A stretch of DNA of 64,000 nucleotides. Origin: Rhizobium oryzicola. Lineage in GTDB: Bacteria; Pseudomonadota; Alphaproteobacteria; Rhizobiales; Rhizobiaceae. Of this stretch, positions 26,574 through 36,329 are shown one piece after another. How positions within the stretch are numbered: position 1 is the stretch's first letter; every line of letters begins with the position of its first letter. Where the stretch lies: the NCBI RefSeq assembly GCF_030504645.1, contig NZ_JAUKWQ010000004.1:62001-126000 (forward strand), written 5' to 3'. Below the pieces are notes generated by a model, which ran no database searches, was not told the origin of the DNA, and worked only from the letters and a program-made list of their open reading frames with translations. The translations under genes were made by a program, and so were the position numbers.

Positions 26574-27295
26574 CGCGCGTTGAGAACGGTCGAGGTACGA
26601 ACTCTAACCACTCCTCTGCGGACGGCAGTGGCCCATACGCAGACCGAGGTGGGGCGAATACGGGCCTTACCCGGTTCGGAACGTCACGAGGACAAACCAG
26701 CAGCGGGTTTGAAACCAGACGCGATTTTCGTGAGGATACAAGCGATCGACAGGACCGGGAAGCCGCCTTTTCTGCGCGGCTGCGTCATGCGCTTTCGAAG
26801 CAGCCGAACGAGGGACATCAGGGTGATGAGGAAGATGCGCCGTTGGTGCCGGAAGGCCTGTCCCTTATCGCTGCAGCCTCAGCGAACGGCAGATCGGCCG
26901 TCACGGAGCCTATGGAAGCAGATCGCATTTCGCCGAAGGCGCGCGCCGAACGCATCGCCGCACAAATTGCCGAAGCCCTCAACACGGCAGACCGCCCCAT
27001 GCCCGGCGGACCCGTGACGGTCAGATTGCAGATGCCTGCATTGGACGGTTCGGAGATCAGGGCACTCGTCCTGACCATGACAGGGGATCAGCTGGACGTT
27101 ACCCTGACTACCGGTGAACATCCGCTGATCGACGATTTGAAACTTGCTGCCCAGGCCCTTGCGGACCGCCTGTCCCTGCGCTTCCCTACCCGTAGGATCC
27201 GTGTATTGGAAGCTCCGGCGAGTCGGACTGACCCGGTCGATACGGTCGAAGCGCCCGGAGTCATGTCACAGATTTCCGCAATTCTCTCGCGTTGA
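26570..27295 (+). CDS. sctP: SctP needle-length/substrate-switch protein
   Basis: 241 residues. The N-terminal half is polar and low-complexity (Gly/Ser/Arg-rich), the C-terminal third compact (VTVRLQMPALDGSEIRALVL onward), as in the YscP/FliK switch domain that acts on SctU. Shorter than YscP (about 515), so a shorter needle would be predicted by the ruler model; this is inference. Last gene of its operon; the convergent SctD stop is 31 bases away. Confidence 0.72.
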   Translation: MTRVENGRGTNSNHSSADGSGPYADRGGANTGLTRFGTSRGQTSSGFETRRDFREDTSDRQDREAAFSARLRHALSKQPNEGHQGDEEDAPLVPEGLSLIAAASANGRSAVTEPMEADRISPKARAERIAAQIAEALNTADRPMPGGPVTVRLQMPALDGSEIRALVLTMTGDQLDVTLTTGEHPLIDDLKLAAQALADRLSLRFPTRRIRVLEAPASRTDPVDTVEAPGVMSQISAILSR

Positions 27296-27325
27296 TGCCG
27301 GATAACCGCAAGTATCCCTTCCGCT

Positions 27326-29449
27326 CTATCGAACGAACCAGCTGACATTTTCGCCGTAAATCACGATGGAAAAGGTATCCGCAACGCGGATTGCCACGCC
27401 GAGTTCTCCGACAACCGCTACACGGCTATTTTTGTCCGGTGCCGAACCTTGGGCCAACTTGTCTCCGTTGCGGATCTGCACAAAACGATCGCGCGTGAGA
27501 TCCGCCCCAACAACGTCAAGCTGATATGGCGAGAGGCTGCGGACAATGAAGTTGACGAACTTCGGATTTCGCCTGATTTCCGTCAAATAGACGGATCTGG
27601 ACGTATCGCCGAACCGTTTCAAGCAGTCCGCAAGGTGCGTCGGGTTCAGTGCGGCCTCCAGTACCGTGCCTTGAAGTTCCGGCCGCAGGTCGTGGATCGT
27701 CAGCTTGTCGCTGACGCTGATCATATCGAGCCAGAACACAATGCCCTTGGCATTCGCAGCTGAAAGCCGGGAGCCATTCCAGCAGGGACTGTTCAGAACG
27801 ACATCCAGCGTTGCCGTGAGAGGTTTGTAACTGTCCTCAAGCTTCGTGGCCTCGGATAGCTGATCCTGCAACCGGGTAAGGCCCTGCACGAGAACGCTGT
27901 CTTGAGTAAAGCCTGCCGCGCCCTCTTTGTCCCAGCTATGCAGGAGGCGAGCGACCTCGGTGCTGTTGCGTGCTTCTGCTGTGGCGTCGCTACGCGAAGA
28001 GCTCGACAAAGGCGCTCCGTTGCTTTCACTTGGATCACCATTGCGCTGCTGTATCATGGACGATGGACCAGCGACAGCATCCAATTCCGCTTGCAGACGC
28101 TGACCGATTTCAGCACCCTGGTCCGGCTGTCCCGAAGGGCCGTTATCGGTGTTCGGCCCCGTCGTATTGCCCGCTGCCTTCACAGCCTGGTTGGAAAACA
28201 GGTCCTCCGGCTTGAATTGGCCGTTGGCCAGTCGAGAGACATCGACCTTCATTTCGTTGGGGCCAGCCGCATCCTTGCCGAGAATCAATCCCGGTCCGGC
28301 TTGGGCGGGCATGATTTCGCCCTTGGCACTTTGGAGATTCACGAAGGAGCGCAAGGGAATCATCGGTGCGATATTCGAAGCGTATGCCTGCAAGAAGCCT
28401 GCCCAAGCATCGATTTTTTCGATCGGGAGAAGTCCTGAGGCTTCGATAAGGGTCCCGTCGAGCCGCAACAGGACCAAGGGCGATAGCCGGGAACGGTCCA
28501 GCATGGCACGCACATCGGCCAGCAGCGTTTCTGAAGTGCGTATATTGGAAACGATGGACGTAAGACCGGCAACGCGATCCCTGACAAGATCAATCACAGC
28601 CGCAGCAGCGGTGGGATCAAGCTCGATGCCGGAAAGCGTCAGCACCCCTTTGTCATCAAGGGTGAAATCGAGATGTGGATAGTTCTTTGACAACAGCGCG
28701 CCGATTTCGTTGCGCGTCGTTTCGAGAACGGTGAGGCGAACACGTGCTGTGCCATCGACCTCCTGAACCGCAGCAATCACTGCACGCCGCTCCGCCGGAT
28801 TGTCCGTAAAGCCTGTCACGAAGGTCACGCCGTCGACTGCCCGCGAGATCTCCAGTGAGCGCGGCAGTGGAAGCTTCGCAACAGCTTGCTGAACGCGCTC
28901 CAGTGTCGGGCGCTCGTCGGCCCGTGCCGTTTGCCTGGCTGTGCCAAGATTACCGAACAAGAGCCAGAAGGCGACGGCCCCGAAGACTGCTGCACCCACC
29001 ATCAAGGACACAAACAGCAGGCGCGGCGGTTCCGATCCCGCTCCAATTTTACTGCGCGAACGTGATATTGCCGGTGCAACCTCATCCTGCGTAGCTGCAT
29101 CCCGGGTGATCGAAGCCCAATTGGCCGTGGGTAGACCGGTCGTAAAGCGCGTTGCGCCAGCACTGACAATATCGAGCGGTTCTAGTTCCTGATAGTCACC
29201 ATCGGCGGGGAAATCCGCGCCCGCATTGCTGTGCAGGCTGCCATGAACGCCGGCGAGCTGTACCTTACCGTCCGCAATACGCAAACGTGCATGCCCTGGC
29301 TTGAGACTGACATCATAGACCTGAATGTCGTCTTCAGCGCTGGACCCAAGCGTATAGACGCCGTCAGCCAGTGAGATATCCACGCCCGACTGCACGCCTG
29401 TGAGGATCTTTAGAATAACCGCAGCGGAGGCAACCGCAGGCTCACTCAT
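27326..29449 (-). CDS. sctD: SctD inner-membrane ring protein, long form
   Basis: 707 residues on the strand opposite its neighbours. An N-terminal FHA-like domain (GVDISLADGVYTLGSSAEDD) is followed by one membrane helix (LFVSLMVGAAVFGAVAFWLL, about 145-165), periplasmic ring-building modules (VDGVTFVTGFTDNPAERR and onward), a low-complexity Ser/Asn/Gly linker near 435-510 and an extra C-terminal domain of about 190 residues. YscD-type proteins are about 420 residues, so the last two parts are additional. Divergent from SctQ across 213 bases. Confidence 0.85.
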   Translation of the reverse strand: MSEPAVASAAVILKILTGVQSGVDISLADGVYTLGSSAEDDIQVYDVSLKPGHARLRIADGKVQLAGVHGSLHSNAGADFPADGDYQELEPLDIVSAGATRFTTGLPTANWASITRDAATQDEVAPAISRSRSKIGAGSEPPRLLFVSLMVGAAVFGAVAFWLLFGNLGTARQTARADERPTLERVQQAVAKLPLPRSLEISRAVDGVTFVTGFTDNPAERRAVIAAVQEVDGTARVRLTVLETTRNEIGALLSKNYPHLDFTLDDKGVLTLSGIELDPTAAAAVIDLVRDRVAGLTSIVSNIRTSETLLADVRAMLDRSRLSPLVLLRLDGTLIEASGLLPIEKIDAWAGFLQAYASNIAPMIPLRSFVNLQSAKGEIMPAQAGPGLILGKDAAGPNEMKVDVSRLANGQFKPEDLFSNQAVKAAGNTTGPNTDNGPSGQPDQGAEIGQRLQAELDAVAGPSSMIQQRNGDPSESNGAPLSSSSRSDATAEARNSTEVARLLHSWDKEGAAGFTQDSVLVQGLTRLQDQLSEATKLEDSYKPLTATLDVVLNSPCWNGSRLSAANAKGIVFWLDMISVSDKLTIHDLRPELQGTVLEAALNPTHLADCLKRFGDTSRSVYLTEIRRNPKFVNFIVRSLSPYQLDVVGADLTRDRFVQIRNGDKLAQGSAPDKNSRVAVVGELGVAIRVADTFSIVIYGENVSWFVR

Positions 29450-29662
29450 CGTTCGATGGCTCCATTCTACACTGCCCGGCGCAGCTCATCGCCTGCCCTT
29501 GCGGCGGCCTCAAAGCCGGCTTCCGCAATCCCCACAATCCCATTAGGGGCCTGCTGCCGCGAAGGAACACGGGGAAGGAAGATCGGCTGTGCCGTTAGTC
29601 ACAGCCGCCGGAAGGTCGCCGCCGAAAGAGCGTTCTAAATCTGCTTATGGATAAGCCGAACG

Positions 29663-30784
29663 ATGGTGGCCAAAGCCGCAAGAGCGGTTTCTAGTGGTTG
29701 GGCGGATGAGATGAAGCGATGGATGCCAGTCAAAAGCATCAATGCGCCGGATATTGCCGGCCACTCACATCTGGCTGTCTGGAATGCCTTTATGGCTCAA
29801 ATCCGCCATCCCATCGCCCTTGAAGCCGGCGCAATCATGAAGGTTGAGCCCGCGGCAAAGCCCGTCGCACATCTTCCGCTTGCCCGCGTGCGGATCGGTC
29901 ATCCGATCGGCAAGGCATTGTTCAGGCTGATCGAGTTTCCATTTGCCGATTTGACGAATTCAGAACTTCAAGCAGCCGACATCGACAGCCTTCCGGAACC
30001 TTTGGCCGAAGCGGTTTGGGCAGGGGTTTTGACGGTTATGAACGGCCTGCTGCCGCAAAGCTCGGACATAGAACTGGCAATGGCGGACGTTGGCCGCAGC
30101 AACGATCCGGTCCAAGCCGACAGTATAGACGAATGGTTCGATCTGACGATCGATCAGCGCAATACCGGGCCAATAGTCCTCAAGGCGGGCCTGAACCGCG
30201 CCTGGCTTATTTCCCTGCTGGCAGCCAGGTCATTGCCGAACTTTCAGGCGAGGGGACCGCTCGACGAAAGTCTTCTTCTATCGGCAGATATGACCCTGGG
30301 TCGATTATCGCTCAGCAAATCGGAACTCGCAGCAATCGAACCTGGTGATGTCGTGATCATGGCCGCGACGGCACCGGATTGCAGGAACGTTCGCGTTGCG
30401 AACCGGCTCTTTACCTTCTCTGTCTCGCAGGATCAGTCCGTCTGCGGCGGCTCCTTCCCACTGGATGGCCTGCGGCCAGCAAGCTTCAAATCGGAGATTT
30501 CCAGAATGTCTGATCCCATCGAGGGCGAACTGTCAGCGGATGAACAACATTCGGGAGGGCTGACTGACCTTATCCTTGCGGTCGACTTTGATATCGGACG
30601 GATCGAGGTTCCCATGACGACCGTGGCAAGCTGGACACGCGGCAGTGTCGTCGAGATGGAGCAGCAACCTCTCGAAGACGGTATCGCCGTCACGCTTCGA
30701 GTCAACGGACAGGCGGTTGGAACGGGCGATCTTGTGCGCATTGATGACCGGATCGGCGTGCGCATCACGCAAGTGATGTCATGA
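29663..30784 (+). CDS. sctQ: SctQ cytoplasmic ring/pod protein
   Basis: 373 residues. The C-terminal 80 form a SpoA/FliN domain (TDLILAVDFDIGRIEVPMT through DRIGVRITQVM); a second SpoA-like segment precedes it, as in YscQ. It builds sorting-platform pods with SctK and SctL. The start is uncertain: ATG at 29663 or 29711, neither with a clear ribosome site. An internal start making a C-terminal fragment, known for YscQ, may exist but I could not pin it. Confidence 0.87.
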   Translation: MVAKAARAVSSGWADEMKRWMPVKSINAPDIAGHSHLAVWNAFMAQIRHPIALEAGAIMKVEPAAKPVAHLPLARVRIGHPIGKALFRLIEFPFADLTNSELQAADIDSLPEPLAEAVWAGVLTVMNGLLPQSSDIELAMADVGRSNDPVQADSIDEWFDLTIDQRNTGPIVLKAGLNRAWLISLLAARSLPNFQARGPLDESLLLSADMTLGRLSLSKSELAAIEPGDVVIMAATAPDCRNVRVANRLFTFSVSQDQSVCGGSFPLDGLRPASFKSEISRMSDPIEGELSADEQHSGGLTDLILAVDFDIGRIEVPMTTVASWTRGSVVEMEQQPLEDGIAVTLRVNGQAVGTGDLVRIDDRIGVRITQVMS

Positions 30785-30809
30785 CGAACAAAGGGAAGGA
30801 CACCAGCCC

Positions 30810-31451
30810 GTGACCGATCCGCTCAATCTCATCCTGCTGCTCGCCGCCGCAGCACTCTTTCCTTTCATCGCGGTCGTCGCCACAAGCTTCATCAAGCTTT
30901 CGGTGGTCTTCCTGCTCGTACGCAATGCGATCGGCGTACAGAACATTCCGCCGAACATGGCGCTGAATGCGCTCGCCATCATCCTATCCGGTTACATCAT
31001 GGCCCCGGTTGTCGTGCAGACCTACAATCTCTTGTCCGTCCAGCAGATTAACTACAATACGGCCGAGGGTTTGAAGAGCGCCTACGAAGCGGGAAGCGGG
31101 CCGCTTGTCCAGTTTCTGGAGAAGCATGCAAGCCCCCGCGAAAAGGTATTTTTCATGGAGGCTGCCAAGACACTCTGGCCGCCGGACATGGCCTCGCAAC
31201 TCACGGATAAATCAGTTGCGGTGGTACTGCCGGCCTTTACGGTCAGTCAGCTGCGGGAGTCGTTCGAGATCGGCTTTCTCCTCTATTTGCCGTTCATCGC
31301 CATCGACCTTATCGTTTCCAACATCCTGCTGGCCATGGGCATGATGATGGTCTCGCCGCTGACGATCTCGCTGCCGTTCAAGCTTTTCCTGTTCGTAATG
31401 ATCGACGGCTGGTCGCGTCTGATCCTGGGGCTCGTCAAGACTTACGTATAG
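30810..31451 (+). CDS. sctR: SctR export-gate protein
   Basis: 213-residue inner-membrane protein, FliP/YscR family, five copies of which form the gate. FIKLSVVFLLVRNAIGVQ and PNMALNALAIILSGYIMAP are the family blocks; FLLYLPFIAIDLIVSNILLA and MGMMMVSPLTISLPFKL close it. 10 bases separate it from SctS. Confidence 0.97.
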   Translation: MTDPLNLILLLAAAALFPFIAVVATSFIKLSVVFLLVRNAIGVQNIPPNMALNALAIILSGYIMAPVVVQTYNLLSVQQINYNTAEGLKSAYEAGSGPLVQFLEKHASPREKVFFMEAAKTLWPPDMASQLTDKSVAVVLPAFTVSQLRESFEIGFLLYLPFIAIDLIVSNILLAMGMMMVSPLTISLPFKLFLFVMIDGWSRLILGLVKTYV

Positions 31452-31461
31452 GAGCAAGACG

Positions 31462-31728
31462 ATGTCACCAAGCGATGCACTTCAGCAACTGCAGGAAACC
31501 ATGCTGCTGGTGATGGTTCTCTCCATGCCACCGATCATCGTCGCATCGGTGGTCGGCATCATCATCAGTCTGCTGCAGGCACTGACACAGATCCAGGAGC
31601 AGACGGTCTCCTTCGCGATCAAGCTGATTGCGGTCGCCATTACCATCGCAGCCATGGCGGGTCTGCTTGGTTCGGAAATCGTCAACTTCACGACCAAGCT
31701 GTTCGACAATTTTCCGAGCATGACATGA
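31462..31728 (+). CDS. sctS: SctS export-gate protein
   Basis: 88-residue FliQ/YscS-family membrane protein: two hydrophobic helices around a loop containing ISLLQALTQIQEQTVSFA, the family hallmark. Four copies close the lower part of the SctRST cone. It overlaps SctT by 4 bases. Confidence 0.97.
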   Translation: MSPSDALQQLQETMLLVMVLSMPPIIVASVVGIIISLLQALTQIQEQTVSFAIKLIAVAITIAAMAGLLGSEIVNFTTKLFDNFPSMT

Positions 31729-32720
31729 ATGAGATCATCGACATCGGAAGACTCTACTTCAGTTTCTTCGACCGCGAAATCATCGCGCTGATCCTGACGC
31801 TGCCGCGGATCTATTCCTTCATGCAGGTGTCCCAGCTCCTGGCCGATACCGCGGTACCGCGCATTTCAAAAACCGCAGCAATCCTATCGCTTTCAATCAT
31901 CGCGGTGCCGATCAACATGGCGGACGTGGCAGCCTTCGACCGATCGGTGGTATCGTTCGTTGCCTATGTCTTGAAAGAATATGCGATCGGCTTCGTGCTC
32001 GGCTATATCGTCAGCTGGATTTTCTGGGCCGTACAATCGGCCGGAGCCTTCATCGACAACCAGCGTGGTGCAGCCGTTGCAGCTTCTATCGATCCGCTGC
32101 AGGGTCATGAGACGTCACCGCTCGGTATTCTCTTCAGCCAGGCTTTCCTGACCTATATCTATTCGACAGGCGCCATGCTGCCGATCCTCGGCCTCCTCTA
32201 CCAGTCCTATCATGTCTGGCCGGCCACGCGTGGCCTTCCAGTTCTCTCGCCGCATTTTCCCGAACTTGCATTATCGATCGCCGATAATGCGCTGCGCATC
32301 ATGGTCATCATCGCTGGACCGATCGCGGCTGTGATGTTCCTGTCGGAATTTGCCTTGGCGATGGTCAGCCGCTTTGCGCCACAGGTTCAGGTTTTCATTC
32401 TTGCCATGCCGATCAAAAGTGGTCTTGCGATCTTCCTTTTGATTTTCTATTTCGCGCGCTTCATGCCCTACAGCGTCGATCAATTGCAAAGCTTCCGCCC
32501 GCTGATCGACCGGTTCTATGCCGTGATGCAGTTTTCCAATCCACCGCCCGGTATGCCTGCGCCGCCCGCCTATCGTGCCGAGGGACCGGATACGATCGTT
32601 CCAGTCGCCAATCCCATTCTGTTTCCTCCCAAGGAACCGTCGAATGCAAACCATGAGCCGCCGCCGACCGCTGGCGAATCTCATCCAGTTGACAGTCTTT
32701 CCCCAGGAGGTCGTCGATGA
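31725..32720 (+). CDS. sctT: SctT export-gate protein
   Basis: 331-residue FliR/YscT-family membrane protein with about six hydrophobic segments. KEYAIGFVLGYIVSWIFWAV and SAGAFIDNQRGAAVA are conserved blocks. The C-terminal 60 residues are Pro-rich (SNPPPGMPAPPAYRAEG) and extend beyond the usual family end (about 260). Overlaps SctU by 4 bases. Confidence 0.96.
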   Translation: MNEIIDIGRLYFSFFDREIIALILTLPRIYSFMQVSQLLADTAVPRISKTAAILSLSIIAVPINMADVAAFDRSVVSFVAYVLKEYAIGFVLGYIVSWIFWAVQSAGAFIDNQRGAAVAASIDPLQGHETSPLGILFSQAFLTYIYSTGAMLPILGLLYQSYHVWPATRGLPVLSPHFPELALSIADNALRIMVIIAGPIAAVMFLSEFALAMVSRFAPQVQVFILAMPIKSGLAIFLLIFYFARFMPYSVDQLQSFRPLIDRFYAVMQFSNPPPGMPAPPAYRAEGPDTIVPVANPILFPPKEPSNANHEPPPTAGESHPVDSLSPGGRR

Positions 32721-33835
32721 GCGAGGGCGGGGAAAAGACAGAGCTGCCGACTCCCAAGAAGGAGAGGGACGCGCGTGAGAAAGGCCAAGTCGCACGCAGT
32801 CAGGAAGCGGTGACAACCATATCTCTGTTTGCCACCGTTGCCTGCATCTGGCTTTCATGGGGTGCGATAACATCCGCCATCATCGGCATTTTCGACCAGA
32901 CAGCGCGTCTGGCCACAGGTGATTTCCAAGCGAACGCAGTGATCGGGATCGTCTACACATTTCGCGAAGGCGCAGTTGTGCTCCTCCCGGTCCTGGGTGT
33001 GGTGATATTAGCCGGGATCGCGGCCAATTACGTGCAATTCGGATCGCTCTTCACATTCGACAGCATCATGCCGAAACTTGAGAAGATCTCGCCAGCAGCA
33101 GGGTTCAAGCGAATCTTTTCCATGAACTCGGTTGTTGAACTTCTGAAATCCAACCTCAAGATCATTTTTCTGTCGATCCTGCTATACTACGTCATCAGGA
33201 ACGCGATCGGCCCGTTTCTGAACTCCCTTCAATGCGGCATCGCCTGCATTGCCACGATTACGACTTCAATCCTTTTCCAGACTCTGACCTATTCGGCGTT
33301 GGCATTCATCATTGTCGCGGCGGCCGACTTTGCCTGGCAGAAGCACACCCACATCAAAAGCCTGATGATGTCGAAGGACGAGGTAAAGCGGGAATACAAG
33401 GAGAGCGAAGGCGATCCACACATCAAGGGCAAGCGCAAGCAGCTGGCTCAGGAATTGATCATGGGCGATGGCGGTACGGCCGCTCGAAAAGGTGCAGCGG
33501 TCGTGGTCAATCCTACGCATTTCGCGGTGGTGATCGACTATCGACCTGGAGAAACGCCTCTACCACTGGTGACGGCGAAGGGGCGCAATGCACAAGCGCA
33601 TTATTTGCGAACGGAGGCGGAAAAGGCCGGGGTGCCCATCTTCCGCAATGTGGCTCTGGCGCGCGCCCTATTTGCCGATGCGGCACTGCATGAACCTATT
33701 CCAGACGACCTGTTCGATGCCGTCGCCGAGGTTCTTGCCTGGGTCTCGCGAAACCGTGAGAATCTTTACGGCAAGCCATTGGAACATGGCGTGATCGACA
33801 TGGACTGCGGCGACCATAGGCCAAAACCCCACTGA
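32717..33835 (+). CDS. sctU: SctU autoprotease export switch
   Basis: 372-residue FlhB/YscU-family protein: start KTELPTPKKERDAREKGQVA, four membrane helices, then the cytoplasmic domain with the autocleavage site N265-P266-T267-H268. Cleavage after the Asn flips secretion from early substrates to translocators and effectors, together with SctP. All key residues are intact. Last gene of the SctQ-U unit. Confidence 0.97.
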   Translation: MSEGGEKTELPTPKKERDAREKGQVARSQEAVTTISLFATVACIWLSWGAITSAIIGIFDQTARLATGDFQANAVIGIVYTFREGAVVLLPVLGVVILAGIAANYVQFGSLFTFDSIMPKLEKISPAAGFKRIFSMNSVVELLKSNLKIIFLSILLYYVIRNAIGPFLNSLQCGIACIATITTSILFQTLTYSALAFIIVAAADFAWQKHTHIKSLMMSKDEVKREYKESEGDPHIKGKRKQLAQELIMGDGGTAARKGAAVVVNPTHFAVVIDYRPGETPLPLVTAKGRNAQAHYLRTEAEKAGVPIFRNVALARALFADAALHEPIPDDLFDAVAEVLAWVSRNRENLYGKPLEHGVIDMDCGDHRPKPH

Positions 33836-33856
33836 GAGGGGGCGAAGGGCCACCTT

Positions 33857-34231
33857 CTAAGCGATGGCTGCCGATGCCGGCAGAAGACGCTGCAGCGCAC
33901 TTTCGATGGCCGGCAGCGTAAAGTCCTCCGCATTCATCATCACCGCGAAGACGAGTTGATCATTCGCTGCCAGACCCACGTGGAGAAAGTGATGCCCGCC
34001 GGGATCAAGTCCGGCCATCATCAAGGCGCTTGTCTTGACGGCATCGCTCATGATGGCAGGCTTACGCGCAAGGCTTATGACAACGCGGTTTCGCGAGCCA
34101 GCGGTGAAGGTTAGCAGACCGGATATCTCAAAACGGAAGCTGTGGCTTCCATCAGGTGCAGGCTTTGTGGTCATACCGAGTTGCGCGGCAAAACCTTCGA
34201 TAACCTGCCGGACAGGGGGCGAAAAAGTCAC
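33857..34231 (-). CDS. Class I T3SS chaperone, probably for the gatekeeper (SycN/YscB-like)
   Basis: 124-residue protein with the mixed alpha/beta plan of CesT/SycE-type dimeric chaperones (an N-terminal helix, a strand pair HSFRFEISGLLTFTAG, then AANDQLVFAVMMNAEDF). Its ATG overlaps the SctW stop as ATGA. YopN uses SycN and YscB as chaperones, so a gatekeeper client is the natural reading. Only one such gene is present here. Confidence 0.65.
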   Translation of the reverse strand: MTFSPPVRQVIEGFAAQLGMTTKPAPDGSHSFRFEISGLLTFTAGSRNRVVISLARKPAIMSDAVKTSALMMAGLDPGGHHFLHVGLAANDQLVFAVMMNAEDFTLPAIESALQRLLPASAAIA

Positions 34232-35448
34232 GAGTTCTTTCCTTCCCCTTGGCGGTGCTGGTCATCACGATCACGGCCTTCATAGTCTTCTTCTTCGGCT
34301 TCGACGAGTTCATCCAGCAGGCGCATAAGCGCCTTCGTCTGGTTCAGCCGTGCCTGTAAAGACGGCATTACCTCATCCGGAAGATCCAGGTGGATGGCAC
34401 GCAAACCATTGGCAAAGGCAACCTGCGTCGCCGCGGAACTCTTCTCATAACGCGACATCAATTGCCGGGCGTCCTGCAATCCTGGACCCTCCCGCGAAGC
34501 GAAGGCCAGCATACGCGATGCGACGTCGACAGGTGTACCGCGTGCCAATTCCCCCGGCTGAAGCAGACGATCCACTGAACGGGTAAGCTGGGCACACAGG
34601 TCTATGGCTGTCTGCATCTTCTTCAGCTTGGCAAGTTCGGTCACTAGGGAATGCAGGAAGATCGGGTCGCTGGACGGACTGGCAGCAGACAGGTCACGAC
34701 CGGCAACTTCGATGAAGGTTCCGACAATTTCCTCCATGCTTTTCATGACGTCGAAGCGTCGCAACATGTCGAAAAGGGCACCCATGTCACGCGTATTTTC
34801 TCGCAGAAGATCGCGATAGGCCTCCCGTACTGCTGCAGGATCGGTTTCCAGAGTTTGCGCTGCCCGATTCGCAACTTCTGCTGCTGCAAAGCCGGCCCTG
34901 GTATCCCGGCCCAGATCGCCAGTTTGAAAAGCCGCCGCCGCTTCATCAAGCAACGCAAGAAATGCGTTGGACGCGCCGCTGGCAGCGAATACATCGCGCG
35001 CAAGTTCCAGCGCCGCGAATTGATGCGTCGGGTCACCATCAAAAGCCTGAAGCGCCCGAAAGAGATCTTCGATGGTTACCTCAGAGCCACCATCCCCATC
35101 CAGCAAATCGGCAAAATTCTGCATTTGCTCCACGAGTGATGCCAGGGCATCCTCATGCGGCATGTCAGGCAGCTTGTCGTAATAGTCGGCGATCCGTGCG
35201 AGAGCGTTAATATTCGACCCACGGCCTTGACGGATCTCCCGCTGACCCAGCGTTCGCTTGTCCGCCCGATGCGCCACGGACATGCCGATCTCTTCCTTGG
35301 CGTCCTCCAACTGCGACTCGACCGAGGAAACTTCGACGCGCTCGCCCCGGTAGGAGCCGCGCACCTCCTCCATGACCTCGGTTCCCACCGGAGAAACAAC
35401 GCTTTGGGTCGCCACATTTTGGCGGAGAGTTTCGATTGCACCTTCCAT
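34228..35448 (-). CDS. sctW: SctW gatekeeper (YopN/HrpJ family)
   Basis: 406 residues. From about residue 50 helical bundles follow the HrpJ/YopN layout (SPVGTEVMEEV, then RIADYYDKLPDM, and GDLGRDTRAGFAAAEVA). The C-terminal 90 residues could serve as the TyeA-like part, as in fused SctW proteins. It controls the order of translocators before effectors. Start set at 35448 because GGGGAGAA lies 8 bases upstream; a longer frame to 35484 has none. Confidence 0.82.
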   Translation of the reverse strand: MEGAIETLRQNVATQSVVSPVGTEVMEEVRGSYRGERVEVSSVESQLEDAKEEIGMSVAHRADKRTLGQREIRQGRGSNINALARIADYYDKLPDMPHEDALASLVEQMQNFADLLDGDGGSEVTIEDLFRALQAFDGDPTHQFAALELARDVFAASGASNAFLALLDEAAAAFQTGDLGRDTRAGFAAAEVANRAAQTLETDPAAVREAYRDLLRENTRDMGALFDMLRRFDVMKSMEEIVGTFIEVAGRDLSAASPSSDPIFLHSLVTELAKLKKMQTAIDLCAQLTRSVDRLLQPGELARGTPVDVASRMLAFASREGPGLQDARQLMSRYEKSSAATQVAFANGLRAIHLDLPDEVMPSLQARLNQTKALMRLLDELVEAEEEDYEGRDRDDQHRQGEGKNS

Positions 35449-35606
35449 AATGTGTTCTCCCCGGAATACGCATTCACTCCGCACCCACGATCAGTTTCCA
35501 TGCACAAACAGGCAGACGTCACGGCCCACGCGAGCCTGAACTGCCTTGATAAACGGATCGGAGCAGGCCTGCGTCCGGCTGATCGACCCGTCAGGAGCCG
35601 GCTTGA

Positions 35607-35933
35607 TCAGGAAACGTTACGGGCAATGGATTTCAGCGTGTCGGCAACCGACTTCAGCACGTTGGTGCGCAAGTTAGACACTGCAGACCACGTATTCATG
35701 GCCATCTGCATTGAGAACATCTTCTCGGTATCGGACAGGTTCGCATTCTGCTCGATATCTCGGATGTCACCTTCGATTTTCTGCATCTGGTCCCCCAACT
35801 GCTTCTGACTCCAGATGAGGTCGAACCCGTCGCGGATGACGTATTTTGCGCTGGTCTGCCCGTCGAAGGATGTATCCTTCGTGCCCGCGGCCCAAACCTC
35901 TTGCGTACCGAGGCCCGTGAAGGTGCTTGCCAT
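35607..35933 (-). CDS. sctF: SctF needle subunit
   Basis: 108-residue, all-helical protein without signal peptide. The C-terminal half (NTWSAVSNLRTNVLKSVADT followed by LKSIARN) has the needle-protein helix spacing and a polar loop near NLSDTEKM. Placed between the YscE-like and SctW genes, as F follows E in Ysc loci. AGGAG precedes the ATG. A rod-type protein is the alternative, but SctI is already found at 22082. Confidence 0.72.
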   Translation of the reverse strand: MASTFTGLGTQEVWAAGTKDTSFDGQTSAKYVIRDGFDLIWSQKQLGDQMQKIEGDIRDIEQNANLSDTEKMFSMQMAMNTWSAVSNLRTNVLKSVADTLKSIARNVS

Positions 35934-35996
35934 GTTTCCAATCTCCTCTACGAATACGTTCTCGTCTCAAACCCAGCTTTCGACGACCATCAGCAT

Positions 35997-36329
35997 TTAC
36001 CGGATGCCCGATTGAAGATCGGAACCGCGCGCAGGCGGGGCATCGTGAAGGCCCACTGTTGCCGCCCTTTCTGCGATCCGCAGAACTTTGCTTCCATGGC
36101 GCAGCGCTTCGCGCACGGCAGCCATGGTCGCGTAATCTGCGGGCGTAACGCCAGCCTGCATCTTACGCAACAGGTGCTGATCCGCCTCCTCAAAGCGCGC
36201 CATAATCTTCGCCGCAACTTCACGCCCATGCGTTCCAACGAGCATCTCGGCGAGATCGGTCATGATGAGAGGCGCCCTCGCCTCTTTCGAGGCGGGTGAA
36301 GCTCTGTCATTTTGGCGGTTCAGAAGCAT
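35997..36329 (-). CDS. YscE-like needle co-chaperone
   Basis: 110 residues from the ATG at 36329 (GAGGA close upstream). Helix-turn-helix segment FEEADQHLLRKMQAGVTPAD and YATMAAVREALRHGSKVLRI matches the two-helix YscE/PscE plan, in which the protein holds the needle subunit together with SctG. Followed by the needle gene after 63 bases, the E-F order of Ysc loci. The extra N-terminal 30 residues are not explained. Confidence 0.6.
   Translation of the reverse strand: MLLNRQNDRASPASKEARAPLIMTDLAEMLVGTHGREVAAKIMARFEEADQHLLRKMQAGVTPADYATMAAVREALRHGSKVLRIAERAATVGLHDAPPARGSDLQSGIR

Noticed and set aside
20949-33835. Flagellar basal-body operon
   Set aside because: SctI/J/K/X/Y-like proteins, a secretin and pore-forming translocators are present and no hook, flagellin or motor-switch set is seen; FliP/Q/R/FlhB likeness is shared ancestry.
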